From contig JBCAXJ010000013.1 in NCBI GenBank assembly GCA_038534135.1, positions 1 to 64,000 on the forward strand: a stretch of 64,000 bases of DNA. Reading direction: 5' to 3'. The notes beneath the pieces are model-generated. The model was not told the origin of the DNA, ran no database searches, and saw nothing but the letters and a program-made list of their open reading frames with translations. The position numbers and the translations under genes are program-made. Positions 53,835 to 62,366 of the stretch are shown in pieces. Source of the stretch: Thermohalobaculum sp038534135 (GTDB taxonomy: Bacteria > Pseudomonadota > Alphaproteobacteria > Rhodobacterales > Rhodobacteraceae). Positions within the stretch are counted from its first letter, which is position 1; the number at the start of each line of letters is the position of its first letter.

Positions 53835-54701
53835 ATGCGCCTGTTTGCCGTCCTTGCCGCCGCTCTTGCCATTTGCCTGCCCGGTCAGGCTGCGGCGAGC
53901 CTTTGTTACGCCTTCGTTGAAGACCTGCGGCGCGATTTGCCCGGTGTTCAATACGCCAAGCTCGAGACCGCGACCGATGCGATCCCCGTCTCCGGCATAC
54001 CGGCGGGCACCGTGCGCATCACCTATGTCGCGCACTCGACCTTTCGGATCGAGACCGCCGAGGGCGTGACCATCGCCACGGATTACTTCGGCACCGCCGG
54101 GCGCGATAGCGACGGGCAGTCGATCCGTCCCGATATCATCACCATGAACCATGCGCATGAGACGCATTGGACGGCGAACCCCGACCCGGAGATTCCCTAT
54201 GTCCTGCGCGGCTGGAACCACGACGGCAAGGGGCCCGCGGATTACAAGCTCAAGGTGCGTGACGTCGTCGTGCGCAACGTCACGACGGACATACGCGGCT
54301 GGGGCGCGCCCGAGGCCGACGGAAACTCGATCTTTATCTTCGAGGTTGCGGATCTTTGCATCGGCCACCTCGGCCACCTGCACCACACGCTGACCGAACA
54401 GCACTATGCCAGGATTGGTCGGCTCGACATCGTGATGGCGCCGGTCGATGGCACGATGACGCTGAACATTCAGGACATGATCGAGGTCCTGAAGACCTTC
54501 AAGGCGCGGATCGTGTTGCCGATGCACGCCTTTGGAAACTACTCGATGGAGCAGTTCCTGCGCGGCATGTCGGACGAATTCGCCGTGACCGTGCATGACG
54601 GACCGACGCTGGATGTGTCGTTCCAGACCCTGCCGCGCGAGGCGATGGTGATGTTTTTGCCGAACGTGCCGGGGAACGAGCCAGCTTTCGATCTGGACTG
54701 A
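53835..54701 (+). CDS. Metallo-beta-lactamase-fold periplasmic protein
   Basis: 288 residues with signal peptide MRLFAVLAAALAICLPGQAAA. MBL fold of the UlaG/RomA type: VRITYVAHSTFRIET, then a metal motif NHAHETHW where the usual D of HxHxDH is Thr, GHLGHLHHTL with further His, and LPMHAFGNYSMEQFL. Substrate unknown; the changed Asp could alter metal loading. Overlaps nothing; same direction as the GNAT gene, 45 bases after it. Confidence 0.82.
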   Translation: MRLFAVLAAALAICLPGQAAASLCYAFVEDLRRDLPGVQYAKLETATDAIPVSGIPAGTVRITYVAHSTFRIETAEGVTIATDYFGTAGRDSDGQSIRPDIITMNHAHETHWTANPDPEIPYVLRGWNHDGKGPADYKLKVRDVVVRNVTTDIRGWGAPEADGNSIFIFEVADLCIGHLGHLHHTLTEQHYARIGRLDIVMAPVDGTMTLNIQDMIEVLKTFKARIVLPMHAFGNYSMEQFLRGMSDEFAVTVHDGPTLDVSFQTLPREAMVMFLPNVPGNEPAFDLD

Positions 54702-54872
54702 GGGCGCCTGTCGGTCCGTGCAATCAGGCTTCTTGAGTGAGAGGTGTCCCAATCGGGTGCCACTCTGACGCGCCTGCACTTTCCCTTAACCGAGCGAATC
54801 GCTATATAGGCGATCGCGGAGTGCAGATTGCACCGACCGTGTATTGGATGCCCGACGCGCTCGGGCGCTATC

Positions 54873-54888
54873 AGGAGATCGAACGATC
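54873..54888 (+). promoter_or_regulatory. infC ribosome binding site with AUC start codon
   Basis: AGGAG (54873-54877), 8 bases, then ATC (54886-54888) exactly where IF3 homologues begin (xARRPHxAPPQRDTGPRVN). No ATG or GTG is in frame nearby except a later ATG (54946) that would cut off conserved N-terminal residues. IF3 rejects near-cognate starts on its own mRNA, so an AUU/AUC start is the classic infC feedback device. Confidence 0.8.
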
Positions 54889-55431
54889 GCAAGAAGACCG
54901 CACCACGCGCCGCCGCAACGAGATACCGGCCCGCGCGTAAACCGGATGATCCGTGTCCCGGAAATCCGTCTTATCGATCACGAGGGAGAGAACCACGGCG
55001 TTATCCGCCCGGAAGACGCAGTGAAAATGGCCGAGGATGTCGGTCTGGATCTGGTCGAGATTTCTCCCAACGCCAATCCGCCTGTCTGCAAGATCATGGA
55101 CTTCGGCAAGTTCAAGTACGAGACGCAGAAGAAGGCGAACGAGGCGAAGAAGAAGCAAAAGGTGATCGAGGTCAAGGAAGTCAAATTCCGACCGAACATC
55201 GATACCCACGATTACGAAGTGAAGATGCGCAACGTCACCAAGTTCCTGGAAGGTGGGGACAAGGTGAAGGTCACGCTGCGGTTCCGTGGGCGCGAGATGG
55301 CGCACCAGGAAATTGGCCGCGAGCTTCTGCACAAGATCTCGGGCGATATAGAAGGTCTCGGCAAGATCGAGGCGATGCCCAAGATGGAAGGCCGCCAGAT
55401 GATCATGGTGGCCGCGCCCGTAAAGACCTGA
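54886..55431 (+). CDS. infC: Translation initiation factor IF-3
   Basis: 181 residues from a rare ATC start. Both IF3 domains: MIRVPEIRLIDHEGENHGVIRPEDAVKMAEDVGLDLVEISPNANPPVCKIMDFGKFKYE, the lysine-rich linker, and VKEVKFRPNIDTHDYEVKMRNVTKFLEGGDKVKVTLRFRGREMAHQEIG. It controls fidelity of start codon selection on the 30S subunit. Chosen start matches the conserved N-terminus; a TTG start at 54844 would add 14 unconserved residues. Confidence 0.97.
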   Translation: MARRPHHAPPQRDTGPRVNRMIRVPEIRLIDHEGENHGVIRPEDAVKMAEDVGLDLVEISPNANPPVCKIMDFGKFKYETQKKANEAKKKQKVIEVKEVKFRPNIDTHDYEVKMRNVTKFLEGGDKVKVTLRFRGREMAHQEIGRELLHKISGDIEGLGKIEAMPKMEGRQMIMVAAPVKT

Positions 55432-55441
55432 GGCGGCCGCG

Positions 55442-56092
55442 ATGGTCGATCAGCCCCAGCCCCGGTGTGCGCCGGGGCTGACAGGCGGGCATGATGATGG
55501 GCGCCTTGTGGCGCCGTCGGCCGAACGCAATGAACAGCCAATAATCGATGCCCTGCATCCGGTCCTGTCGGGTCGGCGCGGGGTCTTGCTTGAAGTCGGG
55601 TCCGGAACCGGCCAGCACAGTGCTGCCTTCGCCCGGGCCTTTCCGATGATCGACTGGTTGCCTTCAGACCCGTTCGATGATCACCTCGACAGCATCCGGG
55701 CCTGGGGGCGCCATGCCAGTGTGCCGAACCTGCGGGATCCGGTCTGGCTGGATGCCGCCGAGGATTGGCCCCCGATGGAGCCGCTGATCGGTGTGATGTC
55801 GATCAATGTCATCCACATCGCACCCTGGGTTGTCGCGCAGGGGATTGTCCGCGGCGCTGGCCGGATGGCGCCCGGCGGAGCGTTGCTGTTCTACGGTCCG
55901 TTCCGCGAGGGTGGCGCGCATACCGGCGAGGGTAATGCACGTTTTGACGAGAGCCTGCGCGCACAGGATCCGACATGGGGCATCCGTGATATCGCGGACG
56001 TCACGGCGGATGCCGCGCGGCATGGCTTTGACGTGCCCGAGGTTACGGTGATGCCAGCCAACAACCGGCTGGTCTACTTCCGAAAACGGTAG
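55442..56092 (+). CDS. DUF938 SAM-dependent methyltransferase-like protein
   Basis: 216 residues from the furthest ATG. DUF938 begins with an AERNxxPI motif (here SAERNEQPIIDAL), so the first 20 residues may not be translated; a GTG at 55508 is an alternative. Rossmann SAM loop LLEVGSGTGQHSAAFA, then SDPFDDHLDSI, VMSINVIHIAPW, LFYGPFREGGAHTGEGNARFDESLR. Substrate unknown. Ends at a strong bidirectional terminator. Confidence 0.88.
   Translation: MVDQPQPRCAPGLTGGHDDGRLVAPSAERNEQPIIDALHPVLSGRRGVLLEVGSGTGQHSAAFARAFPMIDWLPSDPFDDHLDSIRAWGRHASVPNLRDPVWLDAAEDWPPMEPLIGVMSINVIHIAPWVVAQGIVRGAGRMAPGGALLFYGPFREGGAHTGEGNARFDESLRAQDPTWGIRDIADVTADAARHGFDVPEVTVMPANNRLVYFRKR
55457..55480. repeat. Perfect 9-bp stem between infC and the DUF938 gene
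   Basis: CAGCCCCGG-TGTGCG-CCGGGGCTG, no T-run. It overlaps the first codons of the longest DUF938 reading frame. Looks like an extragenic palindrome or attenuating hairpin, which also makes the furthest DUF938 start doubtful. Confidence 0.5.
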
Positions 56093-56113
56093 GGTGGGCG
56101 CCCCGCCCACCCT
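56091..56113. terminator. Bidirectional terminator hairpin
   Basis: AGGGTGGGCG-CCC-CGCCCACCCT, perfect 10-bp stem, 3-base loop, between the convergent DUF938 and DUF4399 genes; it overlaps the DUF938 stop codon. Confidence 0.75.
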
Positions 56114-56122
56114 TCGCAGAAC

Positions 56123-56551
56123 TTATTCGACGGTGACGGCGATCCGCTCGGACATCACGGGCTTGTCGTGTGGCACGTGGCTCCAGTCGCCAAGCACCAG
56201 TTGCAGCGTGTGAGTGCCCTTCGGCAGCTCGACCGTGGCTTCGGTCTGGCCTCCGCCGAAGTGAATGTGCTGCTCGTCGGCTGGAATGCCGTATTGCAGT
56301 TCTTCACCCTCGATCTGTTCGTTGACGATCAGGTGGTGATGGCCCGTGTTCTCTTTTTCGATTCCTGCGGGTGCGATGCCCATTCCCGACAGGCCGAACT
56401 GGATAAAGACCGGGCTTTGGACCGTGTCGCCATCGCTCAGGTTCACGAAGTAGACCTTCGCACCTTCGGCGGAGGGTGTCCCTTCGGCCATCGCTGGCGC
56501 GATTCCAAAGCCGATCACGGTCGCGAAGACGGCAGCAAGCATGCGTTTCAT
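56123..56551 (-). CDS. DUF4399 periplasmic protein
   Basis: 142 residues with signal peptide MKRMLAAVFATVIGFGIAPAMA. DUF4399 features: AKVYFVNLSDGDTVQSPVFIQFGLSGMGIAPAG, HHHLIVN and HIHFGGGQTEATVELPKGTHTLQLVLGDWSHVPH, with many His that could bind metal. Function unknown. Divergent from the ECF sigma gene. Confidence 0.92.
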   Translation of the reverse strand: MKRMLAAVFATVIGFGIAPAMAEGTPSAEGAKVYFVNLSDGDTVQSPVFIQFGLSGMGIAPAGIEKENTGHHHLIVNEQIEGEELQYGIPADEQHIHFGGGQTEATVELPKGTHTLQLVLGDWSHVPHDKPVMSERIAVTVE

Positions 56552-56643
56552 TGTAATTCCTCTCTCTCGGACTAGCGTTTTGTTGAACGGCGCCTCACCT
56601 GCGCTGAAAGTAAGAACACCCGGGCCGAAGAAAAATTCACATC

Positions 56644-57144
56644 ATGAAAACAAAAAATGACCGGGTCGTGCGTGAAGGGTTGCCGGACTTGATGCCAAGG
56701 CTTTGGCGTTACGGGATGGTTCTGACGCGAAACGCCGAAGATGCCGCCGAGCTTGCGCAGGCCACGGCGATGCGGGCGCTGGAGCGGTCTGGGCAGTTTC
56801 AACCGGGCACGCGGCTGGACCGCTGGTGCTTCGCGATCCTCGGTTCGATCTGGAAGAACGAGCTGCGCAGCCGGTCGGTCCGGCGCGGCGAAGGGCTGGT
56901 TCCGGTCGACGAGGCCGGGCTTTCCGACACGGCACCTCACGTCGATGTGAATATTTCCGCGCGTGAGGTGTTGTCGAGGATGATGGAATTGCCGGAGGCG
57001 CAGCGCGAGACCATGTTTCTCGTCTACGTGGAAGGGTACACGTATGCCGATGCGGCGGAGCGTTTGGCGATTCCGGTTGGAACGGTGATGAGCCGGTTGG
57101 CGAATGGCCGGCGCCGGGTGAACGAACAGATGGGATCGGATTGA
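56644..57144 (+). CDS. ECF-type RNA polymerase sigma factor
   Basis: 166 residues. Sigma region 2: LMPRLWRYGMVLTRNAEDAAELAQATAMRALERSGQFQPGTRLDRWCFAILGSIWKNELRSR; region 4: LPEAQRETMFLVYVEGYTYADAAERLAIPVGTVMSRLANGRRRV. The following gene overlaps its stop if a TTG is used, and encodes its likely anti-sigma factor. Target promoters cannot be inferred; no clear ECF promoter was seen upstream. Confidence 0.92.
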   Translation: MKTKNDRVVREGLPDLMPRLWRYGMVLTRNAEDAAELAQATAMRALERSGQFQPGTRLDRWCFAILGSIWKNELRSRSVRRGEGLVPVDEAGLSDTAPHVDVNISAREVLSRMMELPEAQRETMFLVYVEGYTYADAAERLAIPVGTVMSRLANGRRRVNEQMGSD

Positions 57145-57149
57145 GCGTG

Positions 57150-57905
57150 ATGGATACGACGCCCCTGACGGACGAACAGATCGTGGCATTTCTGGATGAT
57201 GCTCTTCCAGCGGACGAGCAGGCTCGGGTTGCGCTGGCGGTAGCCAACGATCCGTCAGTTGCAAAGCGGATCGAGCAGCTTGCTGTCGATCGCGATGCCC
57301 TGAGCGCCGGGTTCGATGCCATGCTGGCCGAAGCGCCGCCGCTTGTGGTTCCCGATTTGCCTGCGAATGAACGCAGTCAACCGTCCGGCTGGGGGCACTG
57401 GATTTCGCGCGGGTCGGCAGCGGCGGCAATCTTTGCCGTCGGTATCGGTGCCGGGCTGTTCCTGGCGCGCACCGACGCTCCTGAGGACTGGACCATTGCG
57501 GTGGCCGACTACCAGGTGCTTTACGCGACCGAGACGCTGACGACCATGCCGCTGCCCGACGCGGCGCGGCGCACCTCGCTGGCGCGCACCGGCGCGGCGC
57601 TGGGTCTGGAACTGACGGAAGACACGCTGGCGGTCTCTGGGCTGGCGTTCCAGCGCGCGCAGATCCTGTCCTTCGACAACGCGCCGCTGGCGCAGCTTGC
57701 GTTTCTGGACGGGGATGGGACACCCTTCGCGCTGTGCTTTCGGCGGATCGATGGCGAAGATAGTGCGCCAGTGACGGAAGACCTCGCCGGGTTGGCATCG
57801 GTCACCTGGCATCAGGATGGCTTCGGGTTCATCCTGATCGGCGGTGACGACGCGCAGGCCGTCGAATCCTGGCAGCAACAGTTCGCGGATCGCATTGGCA
57901 CCTGA
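57150..57905 (+). CDS. Membrane anti-sigma factor of the adjacent ECF sigma
   Basis: 251 residues from ATG 57150 (a TTG at 57141 overlaps the sigma stop). Anti-sigma layout: an N-terminal helical segment LTDEQIVAFLDDALPADEQARVALAVANDPSVAKRIEQLA, one membrane helix (SAAAAIFAVGIGAGLFLA), and a periplasmic domain. No HxxxCxxC zinc motif, so not the ZAS type. It probably holds the sigma factor inactive. Confidence 0.85.
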   Translation: MDTTPLTDEQIVAFLDDALPADEQARVALAVANDPSVAKRIEQLAVDRDALSAGFDAMLAEAPPLVVPDLPANERSQPSGWGHWISRGSAAAAIFAVGIGAGLFLARTDAPEDWTIAVADYQVLYATETLTTMPLPDAARRTSLARTGAALGLELTEDTLAVSGLAFQRAQILSFDNAPLAQLAFLDGDGTPFALCFRRIDGEDSAPVTEDLAGLASVTWHQDGFGFILIGGDDAQAVESWQQQFADRIGT

Positions 57906-57953
57906 AGCCCGGCTCGCGATTGCATTGCGGACACGATCCGATAGGCTGATGCC

Positions 57954-58307
57954 ATGGCACATGATTCAGACACCACGGGGCGCAGCTGGCACGACATGGG
58001 CGGGCTCGACGCCGGAGCGATCGACCTGAGCGAGCACGACTATGCGCTGTGGGAGAAGCGGGTCGATGCGCTGCGCCAGATCGCGAACGACAAGGGGTAC
58101 TTCACGGTCGACGGGCTGCGCCGCACGCTCGAGGACATGGGCGAACAGGCGTTCGAGACCATGACCTATTACGAGCGCTGGATGGCCGCGACGACCAAGA
58201 ACCTGATTGATGCGGGCGCGTTTTCGATCGAGGAACTCAACGCCAAGATGGAAGAGGTCAAGGGCCGTGGCCCGACCTATGGCGAGGCGCAGGGCTCGGG
58301 CGAATAA
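57954..58307 (+). CDS. Nitrile hydratase beta-subunit N-terminal-like protein (orphan)
   Basis: 117 residues. Resembles the N-terminal half of nitrile hydratase beta subunits: HDMGGLDAGAI, WEKRVDALRQIANDKGYFTVDGLRRTLEDMG, TYYERWMAATTKNLIDAGAFSIEELNAKMEEV. The C-terminal beta-barrel half and the metal-binding alpha subunit are absent from the window. It may be a stand-alone accessory protein or an ex-subunit. Downstream of the anti-sigma gene by 48 bases. Confidence 0.7.
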   Translation: MAHDSDTTGRSWHDMGGLDAGAIDLSEHDYALWEKRVDALRQIANDKGYFTVDGLRRTLEDMGEQAFETMTYYERWMAATTKNLIDAGAFSIEELNAKMEEVKGRGPTYGEAQGSGE

Positions 58308-59089
58308 AGCACGCACGCCAAAACGCATCGCGGCTGTTGAGGCCGGATGTTGATCGCGTGTTCTCGAGAAATGGTTGGGCACCTTCGGCGCCCGGATGTG
58401 GTTGTCCCACGGATCGTGTCTCGCCGGGTCGCACCCCGGCGGTGTTCATCTGAAAACGGCGACTGGCCAGTCACCTTGAACGCTACTGAACGCTTGTCCC
58501 GCGAACGGGACACCGGCTGTTGCGGAAGGACCTCCCCAACCGTCACGAACAACCGGCCTTCGCGAAGTTCGCACCCCCAAAGTGAGAGCACGGCAATTGC
58601 GAGGGGATGTTTAGCGTCATTTCTCTAAAGATTGCTTAAACCTTGAGGAAGAACTGCATCGGACATTGCAAAACTCATGCACTGCACCTCTCCTGCATGA
58701 TTTTAGGGGCTTGGCTAGTGCCAGGATTAATTGCATCTCTGAAGTGCCACCCAGGCCTATGAGCCTGACCAAAACCGTCAGATGACCGCGTTGAGCCCTT
58801 CCTGAGCCGTCTGCTGCCGGTCATCTCGCGTTTGCGAACGATGGCGCGAGCATTCGTCTAAGACTGGCGCAGCGAAAAAGCGGGCCCTTCGCCGGGCCGC
58901 CGGGCGTTTCAGAAAGTGTGGATAGGAGCGATCTACAAAGGCCTTTCTTCTTACAGCATTCGCGCCGGTGCCACTGCTGCCGCATCGTCAGCGAAATGAA
59001 AGACCTGAGGCGGGAAAGTAACATTTGCCCCGCAACCAAGACGGGTCATAGTGAGCCGATGCGAAAAATCGCACCAATGGGAGGAAAAG
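58308..59089. other. Long gene-poor stretch upstream of the sugar dehydrogenase
   Basis: 782 bases with only short unconvincing frames. It contains 58776-58798, a 23-base sequence repeated with three changes at 62075-62097. Base content is mixed, and the part nearest 59089 holds the strong ribosome site of the next gene. I see no RNA gene. Confidence 0.55.
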
Positions 59090-60412
59090 ATGAAAAAAAT
59101 ATCCGCCACTCTGTTCTCCGGGATCACGGCATCCGCCTTGATCCTGGGAGCGCCGCTGGCTGCGCAAGCCGATGGCCACGAGGGTATGGACGTGCCCAAA
59201 ATTTCTTCGTCCGTCGTGTTGAAGGAATTGGACCTGCCTTGGGATATGGCGTTCCTGCCCGACGGCAGCATGTTCTATACCGAAAAATGCCGAGGTCTTT
59301 CGGTCAGAACCAAAGACGGGACCGTGAATGCATTGTACGGCATGGTCGATGCGGAGGGTTTCGCCGATAGCGGCAGTGACCTCTTCTGCGAAGGACAGGC
59401 CGGAATGCTCGGCGTGGTTCCGGATCGGCACTTCGACAAGAACCGCTATCTGTTCGTCTACTCCACTTCGACGAAGTATCATGGGGATGGTTGCAAGACC
59501 AACTTCGAGAAGTGCGACGGCAACATCGTGATGCGGTTCAAGGTCAGCGAAGACCTGAAAAGCGTCTCGGACCGGACCGACATTGTCACCGACATCCAGT
59601 ACAAACCGTTCGAGTCCGATCAGCCCTTCGGTGGCCCGGGCGCGCACAATGGCGGCCGGCTTCGTGTTGGACCGGGTGGCTATCTCTGGGTCGCAGGTGG
59701 TGACCGTCACCGGGGGATCTGCCCTCAGGACGGATCGTTGCTGTGCGGCAAGGTGCTGCGCATCGATGCGGACGGGAATGCACACCCGGACAACAATCCG
59801 CCTGAAGGCTTCGACGCACGCATCTACACCTACGGTCACAGAAACGTTCAGGGCATCGACTTCCGTCCGAGCGACGGCAAGGCGTTCACGGCCGAGCATG
59901 GCCCATGGCACAATGATGAGATCACGGCCCTTGTGAATGGCGGCAACGCCGGTTGGGACCCTGCGCAGAACACAGGCGGTCGGGGCGAGTGTCCGGATCA
60001 ATATTGTGGCTACGAGCCAAATCAGAAGGACGCAATGGACCCTGCGATCCGTGCCGCTTACACGCCGATGAGCGACACGCGGTTCGACGACCTGATGCCA
60101 GCGACGTGGAACAACAACGGGTTCTCACAGGGCACCGGTTCTGCGGCCTTCCTGAAGGGCGACAACTGGGGCATCTACGAGGGCCGCTTGTCGGTCGGCA
60201 TCATGGGCATCGCGTTTGGCGACACGCCCGAGGGCTCGAGGATCGACATGATCAGCATCACGCCGGATGGGCTGGGCATCAATGGCATCACGCAGATGCC
60301 GCTGGGCTTCTCGGCGAGATTCCGGGGTCTTGTCATGGGTCCGGACAACGCACTTTACGTGGCCACTGATGGTGGTGAGATCCACAAAGTGACGGCAGAA
60401 AGCATGAAATAG
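59090..60412 (+). CDS. PQQ-type soluble sugar dehydrogenase (YliI/Asd-like)
   Basis: 440 residues from ATG 59090 with GGGAGG at 59080-59085 and signal peptide to about residue 28 (AAQADG). Six-bladed beta-propeller: LDLPWDMAFLPDGSMFYTEK, FCEGQAGMLGVVPDRHFDKNRYLFVYS, GGRLRVGPGGYLWVAGGDRH, YTYGHRNVQGIDFRP, EHGPWHNDEI and VTPDG-like ends (ITPDGLGINGI). Oxidises aldoses in the periplasm if PQQ is available; no pqq genes in the window. Six Cys residues are more than usual for the family. Confidence 0.88.
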   Translation: MKKISATLFSGITASALILGAPLAAQADGHEGMDVPKISSSVVLKELDLPWDMAFLPDGSMFYTEKCRGLSVRTKDGTVNALYGMVDAEGFADSGSDLFCEGQAGMLGVVPDRHFDKNRYLFVYSTSTKYHGDGCKTNFEKCDGNIVMRFKVSEDLKSVSDRTDIVTDIQYKPFESDQPFGGPGAHNGGRLRVGPGGYLWVAGGDRHRGICPQDGSLLCGKVLRIDADGNAHPDNNPPEGFDARIYTYGHRNVQGIDFRPSDGKAFTAEHGPWHNDEITALVNGGNAGWDPAQNTGGRGECPDQYCGYEPNQKDAMDPAIRAAYTPMSDTRFDDLMPATWNNNGFSQGTGSAAFLKGDNWGIYEGRLSVGIMGIAFGDTPEGSRIDMISITPDGLGINGITQMPLGFSARFRGLVMGPDNALYVATDGGEIHKVTAESMK

Positions 60413-60500
60413 CTTTCTGGAACAAGCGCCCGCGCCGAGGAGTTGGCGCGGGTGTATGCGTTAGTTGCAGATCCCGGTAGAGAACGTGCAATCGTAGTGT

Positions 60501-60905
60501 TCAGGGATCGCACAAGATCGCGGAAAGGCGCTCCGCCGCCGAACCTTCCTTGATTGGACGCTTTCGCTTTGGCTTCGTATCCGTTTTCATCGCCGGATCT
60601 TCCCAATGCTTGTCCGAGAAGAAGGTTCTCTGCAAAGTTCTCTCTGTGCGCTGGGCGCAATCGACCTCCACAAGGCTTTGATAACTCGCCGCCGCCATCA
60701 CCGTGCGCTTGTATCGAATTCGAGACCAAACTGTGTGTAGGTCAAACGTCTTTTTTACCCGCGACATATCGTAGAAATATACGTCACCATTCGCTTCTTC
60801 AAAGTAGATGCGCCACACGTCCTCATCAGCATTGGAGAAAAAATTTGCCAAAAGCGCAAATGCTATTGAGAAAAGCGTTAGCTTTTTTGTGCCACATTTG
60901 GCCAT
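60501..60905 (-). CDS. Surface-adhesin-E / CNP1-like small secreted protein
   Basis: 134 residues. Signal-like N-terminus (KLTLFSIAFALLANFFSNA), then a short domain: VWRIYFEEANGDVYFYDMSRVKKTFDLHTVWSRI, VEVDCAQRTERTL and the end SAAERLSAILCDP. The pattern of W, YFYD and a terminal Cys-x-P suits the small surface-adhesin E family (two Cys forming a disulfide). Part of a minus-strand run with the two genes upstream. Confidence 0.65.
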   Translation of the reverse strand: MAKCGTKKLTLFSIAFALLANFFSNADEDVWRIYFEEANGDVYFYDMSRVKKTFDLHTVWSRIRYKRTVMAAASYQSLVEVDCAQRTERTLQRTFFSDKHWEDPAMKTDTKPKRKRPIKEGSAAERLSAILCDP

Positions 60906-60920
60906 AAAGTGATCTCATGA

Positions 60921-61355
60921 CTAGAAAGCGAGTGAAGATTTAACGCGTGTAGGGTTAAAATTTACTAATCCAGCCTGCTCGGAATAGACTGACTCAAAGG
61001 GGCCTGTTTGTAAAGCTTCTGGCTCAAACGTTGGACCCGTACGGACGAGAATGTTTCTGGCGAAATTGCTGCGTTCAGGAGATAGATACGAGCGTTGTGA
61101 CTGTCTCACTCGCCAGTCCGAGCGACTGTCGAGAGTCTTGTTGCCGACATTGATGGTCGCTTTGTCCCCGGCACCCGACCTTAAGCCGATGCTTTGCATC
61201 CAGAGTGCCTGAAAAATCACGTCAGATGTTCGGTCAGAACCCATGTTGACGCGGCGTGCCCGAATGTTTGCGATTGGGCAGATCACCTGAGGGCGTAAAT
61301 CGATACTGAGAGGGTTTAGAGCGAGACTACTCGTAAGCCTCAAGACTAGGCACAT
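60921..61355 (-). CDS. Hypothetical protein, doubtful
   Basis: 144-codon frame; overlaps the next upstream gene by 10 bases and precedes the adhesin-E-like gene by 15, as expected for an operon. No recognised motif; no signal peptide. A shorter start at MGSDRTSDVIF is possible. Coding status is uncertain. Confidence 0.35.
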   Translation of the reverse strand: MCLVLRLTSSLALNPLSIDLRPQVICPIANIRARRVNMGSDRTSDVIFQALWMQSIGLRSGAGDKATINVGNKTLDSRSDWRVRQSQRSYLSPERSNFARNILVRTGPTFEPEALQTGPFESVYSEQAGLVNFNPTRVKSSLAF

Positions 61356-61879
61356 TCGAAGTCCAAGGCCGGGTAATCTGCGTTGATCTCCTCACCTACA
61401 ACTATCCTGATCCACGTGAAAAGATCGCTTCGCCGATCAGAAAAGTCGTCAAAATCCTGATTGAAGAGATCGCTTGGATAATATGTGATGATATCAACAG
61501 TTTTGGGTTCACTCGCTGATGAAATATATTGAACCGTCGCTTCATCTTCTCGTTCGCCATGTACGCTTGACGACATTTCGCATGCAACTGGATCATAGCC
61601 ATGAATGTCACTGTCAAACACGACAATGTTTTCTCCGCATCGAACGCAGTTCGCTCGGATTGGGCTGATCAGAGAAACTGATCTCCAAAGGTAAGCTGAA
61701 ACTTCAAACTCCTTGTTTCCACATCTGCACTTCAGGCGGTAGCCAACTGCGATTTCCTCTCCATGCCCTCCATTGCCCAAACCAAGTTCTGGGCAATCTG
61801 GAGAAACAATACCTTTCAAGTGACTTGGCACGTGGCGCGAAAACCATTCGATCTGTTTATCTGTTTCCATTTCCGTCAT
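61346..61879 (-). CDS. Zinc-ribbon protein of unknown function
   Basis: 177 residues. CxCG (KCRCGNKEF) and CxxCG (NCVRCGENIVVFDSDIHGYDP) would form a zinc ribbon; the LFD/VFD...HGYD ending is shared with a family of small uncharacterised proteins I recall. The C-terminal half is acidic. Base use is more AT-rich than most of the window, suggesting transfer. An immunity-type or regulatory role is speculative. Confidence 0.6.
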   Translation of the reverse strand: MTEMETDKQIEWFSRHVPSHLKGIVSPDCPELGLGNGGHGEEIAVGYRLKCRCGNKEFEVSAYLWRSVSLISPIRANCVRCGENIVVFDSDIHGYDPVACEMSSSVHGEREDEATVQYISSASEPKTVDIITYYPSDLFNQDFDDFSDRRSDLFTWIRIVVGEEINADYPALDFECA

Positions 61880-62366
61880 CTATTCCACTACCCAAGAAGG
61901 TCGTTCAATCCCTCATACGCGGATGTTTTCGCAGATCTTACACAGTTTCGCCAAGTCCCTTGAATGCCAAGGACATCAGAACGGCCCAGAATCCGAGCGT
62001 TCTGCTCGGATGACAGGTCTGTCCCGACACCCGCCGTTCGTTCACGAAAACCACGCGCATTGACCGACGAAATGCGTCAGATGACTGGTTTGAGCCCGAT
62101 GTGACGAGTGTAGTGAATTGCGCTCTGTGTCTGCTTGTTGGATGCTCGGACCGAGGGGTCCGATTTCTTTCAGTGGCCACGCAATCGATCAGCAAGAAAC
62201 CTGACGAAGCGCAACACGAGACTATCTGCGGAGACATTGTCAGGCCAAACAGCAAAGACGCCGGGCGAAAATAGATCAACAGCCACGGGAACAACGCGAG
62301 CGATTGAGCATCGCGAAAATATTGAGAGGAATGACCCTAATTCCGAATACGAATAGCGAGGAGTTA
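61880..62366. other. Gene-free stretch with hairpins before the AT-rich gene
   Basis: 487 bases. A perfect 8-bp inverted repeat (ATCCGAGC-GTTCT-GCTCGGAT, 61991-62011), the second copy of the 23-base repeat (62075-62097) and a terminator-like hairpin (62146-62170) are present. A 73-codon frame ends at 62356, but I see no support for it. Could hold an unannotated small RNA ending at the terminator. Confidence 0.5.
62146..62170 (+). terminator. Rho-independent terminator-like hairpin
   Basis: TCGGACC-GAGG-GGTCCGA (perfect 7-bp stem) followed by TTTCTTT, the only hairpin with a T-tract noted in the window. It faces + strand transcripts, yet no + strand gene ends just upstream, so it may end a small RNA. 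Confidence 0.5.

Noticed and set aside
58347..58628. 93-codon + strand frame in the gene-poor stretch
   Set aside because: Arg/Ser-rich chance translation of GC-rich DNA with no start signal or family feature.
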